Of a stretch of DNA of 35,478 nucleotides, positions 7,339 to 13,531 are shown one piece after another; position 1 is the first letter of the stretch; each line of letters starts with the position of its first letter. The position numbers were made by a program, and so were the translations under genes. The notes below the pieces were generated by a model. That model saw only the letters and a list, made by a program, of their open reading frames with translations. It did no database searches and was not told where the DNA came from. Source of the stretch: Qipengyuania sp. (GTDB taxonomy: Bacteria; Pseudomonadota; Alphaproteobacteria; Sphingomonadales; Sphingomonadaceae); contig JAIETR010000058.1 in assembly GCA_019745075.1 (NCBI GenBank), forward strand, positions 1 through 35,478. Reading direction: 5' to 3'.

Positions 7339-8404
7339 CGCGAGGCCTTTCCTTTGGAAGAGATGCGACCGCGATGCGGCTCGCTTGGAATGACCCGAGC
7401 CAGAGGCGGCCATTGGCGATCGCCGCCGCCGATACGCCATTGAAATTCGGCTGCGGCTCGAACTCCGCGACGGTCGTTATCGTTTGCTTGGCCGGATCCA
7501 TTTCGGCAACGATCGACCCGCGGTGACAGAGCATCGGATCGGCCACGCCATCGATGACCTTGCGCCGCCCCCCGCAGGCCGGCTCGTCGAGGCGCATCCC
7601 CGCCAGCAGAAGACGGCCGGAAGACCAATGGATGTTGTCGGGCATGAAGTCCCTGGCCTCGGTCCGCGCGAGTGGCGTCCGGGTTCGGAACCGGTCGAAG
7701 GTCAGCACGGAGCGAAGGCCGAACGCGACCACGTAGAACCGGCGCTGATCGGGATCGACCTCGAGGCCATTGTTGCCCGGAAGTTCGGTGCCCGGCAGCA
7801 GCTCAAATCCCGATTGGCCCGGCTTCCACTGCCACACGCCGCCGGTAACCCGGCCCTCGACGAAGTCGGCGATGGTCGTGCCGGGCCGCGTGAGGACCGT
7901 GGTGAGGATCGTGCCGTCGGCATAGCTCGCCACGCTGTTCGCCACCTGGCCCAGCGGCATGGGGATGCATCCCCGCCACCGCAGGCCGGGCGCTGCCGTT
8001 CCTCGCGAGCGGACCTCGAACACCTCGATGGATTCGCGGCCCCCGTGGTTGACGACCAGCAGCTGCCACCGCCCCACGCCTGTCTCGCGGAGCGACAGAC
8101 CTCGCGCGTTGAAATCCGCGGGCGAGACCGGCCCCGGGCATTGCGGGAAGGCCATCGATGCGGGGCGCAGCCAATTCCTACGCCCGTCGAACCACGGCGT
8201 GACTTGCCGAGTGCGCGTGTCGACCAGCTTGATGCCCGATCCCTGGGCAAAGCCGCTGGCAATGAGCCAGGGCGTCCCCGGAAGGGAAAGGAGGTCTTCG
8301 GGTTTCACCGGCGCGCAGACGTATTCCAGCGCCGGGTCGCGCGGACAATTCGTCGCTTGCGCGGCGGCCGCCGATCCCACCAGAAGCGCGATTGCGAGGC
8401 TCAC
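7331..8404 (-). CDS. Exported paraoxonase/SMP-30-like beta-propeller (putative lactonase)
   Basis: A 357-residue protein with a short signal peptide (MSLAIALLVGSAAAAQA) followed by a six-bladed propeller sequence like paraoxonase/arylesterase and SMP-30/gluconolactonase. By motif comparison with human PON1 the calcium ligands are kept: E36 in KPEDLLSLPG, N156 in VANSVAS, N212 in NNGLEVD, and D256-N257 in PDNIHW. H120 in LLVVNHGG matches PON1 His134. The PON1 His115 position (HGIS) is an Arg (ARGLS, R101), so classical PON1 chemistry may be altered. Several Cys pairs fit a periplasmic protein. The GTG start (8404) overlaps the upstream TAG by one base (TAGTG). Lactone or ester hydrolysis is plausible but unproven. 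Confidence 0.75.
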   Translation of the reverse strand: MSLAIALLVGSAAAAQATNCPRDPALEYVCAPVKPEDLLSLPGTPWLIASGFAQGSGIKLVDTRTRQVTPWFDGRRNWLRPASMAFPQCPGPVSPADFNARGLSLRETGVGRWQLLVVNHGGRESIEVFEVRSRGTAAPGLRWRGCIPMPLGQVANSVASYADGTILTTVLTRPGTTIADFVEGRVTGGVWQWKPGQSGFELLPGTELPGNNGLEVDPDQRRFYVVAFGLRSVLTFDRFRTRTPLARTEARDFMPDNIHWSSGRLLLAGMRLDEPACGGRRKVIDGVADPMLCHRGSIVAEMDPAKQTITTVAEFEPQPNFNGVSAAAIANGRLWLGSFQASRIAVASLPKERPRDD

Positions 8405-9381
8405 TAGCGGCGCGGCGCCGTCAGCTGGGCGTGGAAGAAGTCGAAGGTGGCGTTCGTCGCTCTCAACGTCGCCTCGCGCGTTTCGGCCGGATTTCGCCCG
8501 ATGAAACTGTGGTCGACATAGGGAATGTAGATCGACTCGACGCCCACCCCCGCCCGCGTGAGCGCGGCCTCGCCGAGGCGCGATTGACCGACAGGAACGA
8601 CCTTGTCCTCCTCCCCGTGGATCAGCAGGAATGGCGGATCGTTGCGGTCGATGTGGCTGACGGGACTCACCAGCGCGATGCGGTCGGCCGGGCATGAGCT
8701 TTCCGCGCAGCCGAGCAAGCGGCGCCCGGCCGCATTGCCGTCGGGCGTCGCAGTCATCGCCGCGAAGTCGAAGACCCCGTACCAGGTGACGGCGGCGGTC
8801 GGGCACATGTCCTCCGATGCTTTCGGATCGAGGGCGGAGTCGCGGCAGGTCAGCGCGGTCAGAGCCGCGAGATGGCCACCCGCCGACCCGCCCCACACGC
8901 CCACGCGAGCCGGATCGATCCTGTACTGCGCGGCGCGCGATTTGAGAAAGCGCAAGGCTGCCTTGGAATCCTGGAGCTGGGCGGGAAACGTCGCTTCGCT
9001 CGATAGTCGATACTCGAGGCTGGCCACGGTGAACCCTTCCGCCGCGAGCGCGGCAAGCACCTTCGGGAAGTCGGCAAGCGCGCCCGAATGACGTGTGTGA
9101 CCGCCCATCCAGCCGCCGCCATGGATATACAGCACCAGCGGATGCGGTCCCTTGGTCGCCGGCACGTAGACATCGACGATCTGCGGGATGAACCCGGGCC
9201 GCTGCTGGTAGGTCACATCGCGATAGGCCTTCACGCCCCTGGGAAATTGCACGGCCCGATCGGGAAATTTGTCCTCCAGGCTAGGGGCGTCCGCCACGGG
9301 AAACACCCGCCGCGGCGCTGCCGACGCAGCCACCGCAGTGCTGGCCAAAAGCGTAAGGCTCAACAGACGAAGAGCTTTCAT
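8404..9381 (-). CDS. Exported alpha/beta hydrolase (BD-FAE-like esterase)
   Basis: A 325-residue secreted esterase-like hydrolase. Residues 1-22 form a signal peptide (hydrophobic LRLLSLTLLASTAVAASA, cleavage near AAP). The oxyanion motif HGGGW is at 87-91, the nucleophile elbow GGSAGGH places Ser166, the acid is probably Asp259 in HGEEDKVVP, and the base His291 in YVDHSFIG. Two Cys pairs (179/193 and 225/230) may form disulfides. Related enzymes hydrolyse feruloyl, acetyl or other plant esters. In this operon an ester of shikimate or quinate is an attractive substrate, by inference. ATG at 9381 follows GAGGGA, which overlaps the stop of the dehydratase gene 9 bp upstream. Confidence 0.88.
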   Translation of the reverse strand: MKALRLLSLTLLASTAVAASAAPRRVFPVADAPSLEDKFPDRAVQFPRGVKAYRDVTYQQRPGFIPQIVDVYVPATKGPHPLVLYIHGGGWMGGHTRHSGALADFPKVLAALAAEGFTVASLEYRLSSEATFPAQLQDSKAALRFLKSRAAQYRIDPARVGVWGGSAGGHLAALTALTCRDSALDPKASEDMCPTAAVTWYGVFDFAAMTATPDGNAAGRRLLGCAESSCPADRIALVSPVSHIDRNDPPFLLIHGEEDKVVPVGQSRLGEAALTRAGVGVESIYIPYVDHSFIGRNPAETREATLRATNATFDFFHAQLTAPRR

Positions 9382-9390
9382 GATTGTCCC

Positions 9391-11253
9391 TCAATCGACC
9401 GGAACGGGCTTGTGGCGAGCTTGCGCGGCTAACCGGATCGGCGCGTTGACCGCGCCATATCCGCCGTACCCGCGGCGCTCGACGATCTCGAAGAACACCC
9501 GGCGGGCGAAGGCGCGGCTGTAGAACTGGAAATACTCGGCCTCGCCATCGCGATCGTACAGAATGTCGCGCGCCGCCATTCGCTCGATCAACTCCGCTTC
9601 GAGGCCAAAACGCGCTTCCAGATCGTCGTAGTAATTCGCCGGAATTTCGAGACGCGGCAGCCCGGCGGCGATGGCTGCATCGGCCGCCGCAAAGACATCG
9701 CCGGTCGTGAAGGCCAAGTGCTGGACCCCCGCTCCGAAGTAGTTTTCTATAAAGCGCGAGGACAGCGATTGGCTCGCGAGCGAGCCGTTGAGCGTAAAGC
9801 GGACGGCCCGATCCGGAGTTTCGACGGCCTGGCTCTGGACCAATCCCATGGGATCGGCGATCTCCAGTTGCGGGGTTTTCGTGACGTCGAGAAGGGCGAC
9901 GTAGAAGAGCAGCCAGCTGAGAAATTCTCCGTAGTGCATCGTCTGGGCGATGTGATCGAAGTCGGTCAGCAAAGGGTCTGGCGGCGGCGGCTCCAGCCTA
10001 TTGGGAAATTCGTGATCCCACATTGCCTCGCGGGTCGATTGGTCGACGAAATAGAGCAGGCTCCCGCCCACGCCGCGGACGCTTGGGATGGGCCATTCGT
10101 CCGGTCCGATCGCCTGCTCGAAGCGCGGCACCTCGAGGAGGGCGGATCGCCTGAGCGCCGCCTCGACGTCGGGCACGGCGAGACCGATCGCGCAAACCCC
10201 CGCTCCGTGAACGATATCGAAGCTGTGCGCCAACCCTTCCGCCTCGGAGTTGATCACGATATTGACCGCTCCCTGGGTCCAGCGAGTGACGTCCTTGCTG
10301 CGATGACGCGCCGTGGGACGAAAGCCGAGCGGTCGCAGCATCTCGCCGAGCGATGCCGCTTCCTCGTGATTGGCCGCGAACTCGATGAATTCGATTTTCG
10401 AAGGCGCGACCTTGCCGGGCAACGATCGGGACGCTCCCGAACGCCGGTCGATTCCCCCTTCCAGAAGACGGAGCGAACGATAGCCGTCCACCGCAATTGT
10501 CGGCGCGGAGCCGGCCCGAAAGCGGTCGTTGAAGATTTCAAGGCTCCACCAGCCGTCATAGCCAAGGGCGCGGATGGCCTCGGCCCAATCGTCGAGCGGC
10601 AGATCCCCTTGCCCCGGCATGCAGCGGAAATGTCGGCTCCACTGAAGCAGATCCATGTCGAGCAGCGGCGCGTCCGCCACCTGTACGCAGAACAGCTTCT
10701 CCACATCGATATCGGCGATGCTCGCGGAGGGGATTTTCCGGGAGAGCGAATGGAAGCTGTCCAGGATCAATCCCAAAGCCGGATGGTCGACCTCCCGCAC
10801 CAGGTCCCAAGCCGTCCGGTGATCATTGACGTGGCGGCCCCAGGCGAGCCCCTCGTAGCCCACCCTCAAGCCGCGCCGCGCCGCGCGTTCCCCGGCCTCC
10901 CGCAAATCGCCGACGAGCTGGCCGCGCTCTCCGCTCGCGAGGGGCGAACAGCTCGAGCAAACAAGAAGCATGTCGGTGCCGAGGTCCGCCATAACGTCGA
11001 ACTTGCGCTCGAGGCGGTCAAAGGCCTTGGCGCGCTGCGGCTCGGGCAGGCCTTCGAGGTCGCGAAAGGGCTGGAACATCGTGCACACGAGACCCAGGTC
11101 TCGCATCAGCGAGCCGATGGCTCCGGGCGCGAGTTCGCTTGACAGCAGGTCGTTCTCAAAGATCTCGGCGCCCGCAAACCCGGCCGAAGCAATCGAATGC
11201 AGCTTGGCTTCCAGCGTGCCGCTGACCGAGACGGTGGCGATTGACGTCTTCAT
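9391..11253 (-). CDS. 3-dehydroshikimate dehydratase fused to an HPPD-like domain (QuiC1 type)
   Basis: Converts 3-dehydroshikimate to protocatechuate. The N-terminal TIM barrel (1 to about 265) carries the divalent metal ligands of this family at the expected places: E134 (GYEGLAWG), D165 (LDSFHSL), Q191 (CVQVADAP) and E239 (SLEIFNDRF), with H168 nearby. The C-terminal half (about 285-600) is a vicinal-oxygen-chelate domain like 4-hydroxyphenylpyruvate dioxygenase, with candidate iron ligands in FDHIAQTMH, VQHLAFTT and FFEIVERR, and the family ending GYGAVNAPIRLAAQ. The 620-residue length matches Pseudomonas putida QuiC1. Start MKTSIATVS at 11253 was chosen by family fit; the frame extends 24 codons upstream. 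First gene of the leftward operon. Confidence 0.93.
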   Translation of the reverse strand: MKTSIATVSVSGTLEAKLHSIASAGFAGAEIFENDLLSSELAPGAIGSLMRDLGLVCTMFQPFRDLEGLPEPQRAKAFDRLERKFDVMADLGTDMLLVCSSCSPLASGERGQLVGDLREAGERAARRGLRVGYEGLAWGRHVNDHRTAWDLVREVDHPALGLILDSFHSLSRKIPSASIADIDVEKLFCVQVADAPLLDMDLLQWSRHFRCMPGQGDLPLDDWAEAIRALGYDGWWSLEIFNDRFRAGSAPTIAVDGYRSLRLLEGGIDRRSGASRSLPGKVAPSKIEFIEFAANHEEAASLGEMLRPLGFRPTARHRSKDVTRWTQGAVNIVINSEAEGLAHSFDIVHGAGVCAIGLAVPDVEAALRRSALLEVPRFEQAIGPDEWPIPSVRGVGGSLLYFVDQSTREAMWDHEFPNRLEPPPPDPLLTDFDHIAQTMHYGEFLSWLLFYVALLDVTKTPQLEIADPMGLVQSQAVETPDRAVRFTLNGSLASQSLSSRFIENYFGAGVQHLAFTTGDVFAAADAAIAAGLPRLEIPANYYDDLEARFGLEAELIERMAARDILYDRDGEAEYFQFYSRAFARRVFFEIVERRGYGGYGAVNAPIRLAAQARHKPVPVD

Positions 11254-11342
11254 GCTCGCCGGCGCGATCCTTCCCATACTCCACCATCGCGTGTGGATGC
11301 ATTTGCTCCCTAACACGGCGGCCATGTTGACAAAAGAAAAAA

Positions 11343-11364
11343 TGTAAGGAACTAGTTCGTTACA
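11343..11364. promoter_or_regulatory. Palindromic TetR operator between quiC-like gene and tetR
   Basis: A 22-bp palindrome (10 of 11 pairs) centred on AACT/AGTT, half-site approximately TGTAACGAACT. It lies in the 263-bp divergent region between the dehydratase operon and tetR. A TTGACA at 11327-11332 stands just upstream on the plus strand, but the -10 boxes are not clear on either strand. The same core GGAACTAGTTCGT recurs at 13463-13475 before the TonB receptor gene. Binding by the neighbouring TetR protein is inferred. Confidence 0.65.
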
Positions 11365-11516
11365 AAAATGGGAGAAGCTCGAAAATGGCCTTCCCTGAGT
11401 TCCCTGCGGCGGATAATCGCGCGACGCGTTTAGCGCTGGCGCGCGAGGACGGTTGCGTTATCGCCTCCCCCGCGCGGACCGGGCGGTCGGCCGGCCGGAA
11501 AATCAGGGAGCACCCA

Positions 11517-12182
11517 TTGCCTAAATCGGACAAGCCGGCACGGCCCCAACCGGACAAGCCAGCACGCCGTTCTCGCGCCGAAAGCCGCGAGCAGGCCATC
11601 AACCAGATCGTCGATGTGGCCACCCAGGAATTCGTCGAGAAGGGACTTGCGGGCGCACGGATCGACGAGATCGCGGGTCGGGCCACCAAGCGAAAGATCT
11701 ACTATTACTTCGAGGGCAAGGAAGAGCTCTACCGAGCGGTCCTGGAGCGGGCCTACAAGCGCGTCCGGGAAAGCGAGGGCACGGTCGATATCGATGCCGG
11801 GAGCGCGGCCGATGCGCTCCGCCGGCTGATCGAGCATGAAGTCCATTACCATTGCGAGCACCCCGAATTGGTGCGCCTGGTGATGAACGAGAACATTCAT
11901 CGGGCCGAACACCTCAAGCAGATACCCGGCCTGCCCGAGAACAACCGCCGTGTGATCGACCGCCTCGAGCATATCCTGGCGCGCGGAGTCGCCGAGGGTT
12001 CGTTCCGCAAGGGGATCGACCCGGTCGAGCTTCATCTCAATATGACCGCCCTGGCGTTCTACAACGTCTCGAACCAATTCACCTTCGCGCACAATTTCGA
12101 TTTCGACATGACGAGCGAAGCGGCGGTCGAGCGTCGGGCAAAACAGGTTGCGGACATCGTTTTGGCGTGGGTGACGCAGTAG
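11517..12182 (+). CDS. TetR/AcrR-family transcriptional regulator
   Basis: A 221-residue one-component regulator and likely local repressor. A basic N-terminal tail (SDKPARPQPDKPARRSRAES) precedes the TetR helix-turn-helix GARIDEIAGRATKRKIYYYF (about 47-66), then a helical ligand-binding domain with EHPELVRLVMNENIHRAEH. TTG at 11517 is chosen as start because AGGGAG precedes it at normal spacing and the protein then has family length; the ATG at 11385 would add 44 residues. It is divergent from the dehydratase operon and first in the rightward set. The inducer is probably a pathway aromatic or shikimate-type acid, by inference from context. Confidence 0.88.
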   Translation: MPKSDKPARPQPDKPARRSRAESREQAINQIVDVATQEFVEKGLAGARIDEIAGRATKRKIYYYFEGKEELYRAVLERAYKRVRESEGTVDIDAGSAADALRRLIEHEVHYHCEHPELVRLVMNENIHRAEHLKQIPGLPENNRRVIDRLEHILARGVAEGSFRKGIDPVELHLNMTALAFYNVSNQFTFAHNFDFDMTSEAAVERRAKQVADIVLAWVTQ

Positions 12183-12237
12183 ACCCAGGCGCCACGCAGC
12201 GCCGAGGCTTGGTTCGCCCGAGACAGGGAGAGTGAGA

Positions 12238-13470
12238 ATGGTGGCTATCGCCCCAAGCGCCGAGGGGTCGGGCCCGGCTGGGTGGACAGCGCATGCAGCG
12301 GTGATCGTCGGGTTGTGTTTCGCCATCAACATGGCCGACGGGATGGATGTCACCATACTCTCATTCATCGCGCCGCGGCTGCAGGACGAATGGGGTATCG
12401 GCCCAGACACGATGGGCAATCTGTTCAGCGCCGGCTTGCTAGGCATGGCGATCGGCGGAATGGGCATCGCGCCCCTTGCCGACCGTTTCGGCCGACGGCG
12501 CCTCATCCTGCTCGCCTTGGCTCTCATGTCTTCCGGCATGATCGCGAGCGGGTTCGCGCAGTCTGTCGCGCAGCTCTTCGGCCTTCGCGCGGTTGTCGGG
12601 GCGGGCATCGGCACGGTGCTCGCCACCATGGCCGCCCTTGCCGCCGAAAGCGCGCCGCCGGCGAAGCGCGACTTCGCGGTCGGCATGGTCCAGGCGGGAT
12701 ACCCCCTGGCGGCGGTGTTCACCGGATTGGTCACCGCTCAACTGCTGCCGATTTACGGCTGGCAAACTTTGCTCGTTGGCGCCGGCGTCATCACAGTCGC
12801 GCTGTTTCCGCTGGCCTGGCTTCTGTTGCCAAAGGACTCGCCCGTTCAACCTGCCGCCGGCCAGGCATCGATTAGGGTTTCGGCGCTGTTTTCCCGGCAC
12901 TATCGCGGGCGCACGTTCGCGCTCTGGCTGGCTGTCTTCTTCGGGCTGATGGTCCTCTATTTCATCGTCAGCTGGATCCCCAAACTCGCCATCCAGGCCG
13001 GATTGTCCGAGACCAACGGCATTTATGCCGGGGCGCTGTACAACTTCGGCGCCTTCTGCGGCACGACCGCCATGGCGCTGCTCGCGTCACGTCTGCCGCT
13101 CAAGCGAATCGTCCCCACGATGCTCCTGTGTGCGGTGGCGGCGATGATGGTTTTTGCGACGGTGAAAATGAATGTCGCAGGCACTCTGTTCGTGGCTTTC
13201 CTCATCGGGGTCACACTCCAGGGAGGATATAACGGCGTGTGGCCGATCGCCGCGGGCGCCTATCCCGCCGACAGGCGCGCGACCGGCATAGGCTGGGCAA
13301 TCGGGATAGGCCGCTCCGGGGCGATCCTGGGCCCGTTGATGGGCGGCTATCTGATGGCTGCCAATGCGTCGCTTCCGCTGCTTTTCGGCGCCTACTGCGT
13401 ACCGCTTGTCCTGTGCGCGGTGTGCGCGTCCCTCGTCCGGAAACAGGGAGAGGCGATTGACAGGAACTAG
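12238..13470 (+). CDS. MFS aromatic-acid:H+ symporter family transporter
   Basis: A 12-TM major facilitator protein of 410 residues. The TM1 signature DGMDVTILSFIAP (D34 and D37) is the hallmark of the aromatic acid:H+ symporters such as PcaK and BenK, and loop 2-3 carries the MFS motif PLADRFGRRRL (79-89). It probably imports a shikimate- or protocatechuate-like acid from the periplasm. The region GMVQAGYPLAAVFTG also fits this family. ATG 12238 is preferred, with GGGAG upstream; GTG codons at 12232 and 12241 are alternatives. Its TAG stop lies inside the operator/promoter of the TonB receptor gene. Confidence 0.9.
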   Translation: MVAIAPSAEGSGPAGWTAHAAVIVGLCFAINMADGMDVTILSFIAPRLQDEWGIGPDTMGNLFSAGLLGMAIGGMGIAPLADRFGRRRLILLALALMSSGMIASGFAQSVAQLFGLRAVVGAGIGTVLATMAALAAESAPPAKRDFAVGMVQAGYPLAAVFTGLVTAQLLPIYGWQTLLVGAGVITVALFPLAWLLLPKDSPVQPAAGQASIRVSALFSRHYRGRTFALWLAVFFGLMVLYFIVSWIPKLAIQAGLSETNGIYAGALYNFGAFCGTTAMALLASRLPLKRIVPTMLLCAVAAMMVFATVKMNVAGTLFVAFLIGVTLQGGYNGVWPIAAGAYPADRRATGIGWAIGIGRSGAILGPLMGGYLMAANASLPLLFGAYCVPLVLCAVCASLVRKQGEAIDRN

Positions 13471-13485
13471 TTCGTAACATAAACG
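13457..13485 (+). promoter_or_regulatory. Promoter with embedded operator for the TonB receptor gene
   Basis: TTGACA (13457-13462) is followed after 17 bp by TAAACG (13480-13485). The spacer holds the operator core GGAACTAGTTCGTAACA, sharing GGAACTAGTTCGT with the divergent site at 11348-11360. Symmetry around 13468/13469 is 8 of 11 pairs. The element overlaps the stop codon of the MFS gene. A repressor bound here would block RNA polymerase directly. Motifs are seen; regulation is inferred. Confidence 0.6.
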
Positions 13486-13531
13486 CGGCGCATGACGATC
13501 GCATCAAGCGGTTGCGTTGGGAGGATTTGAA

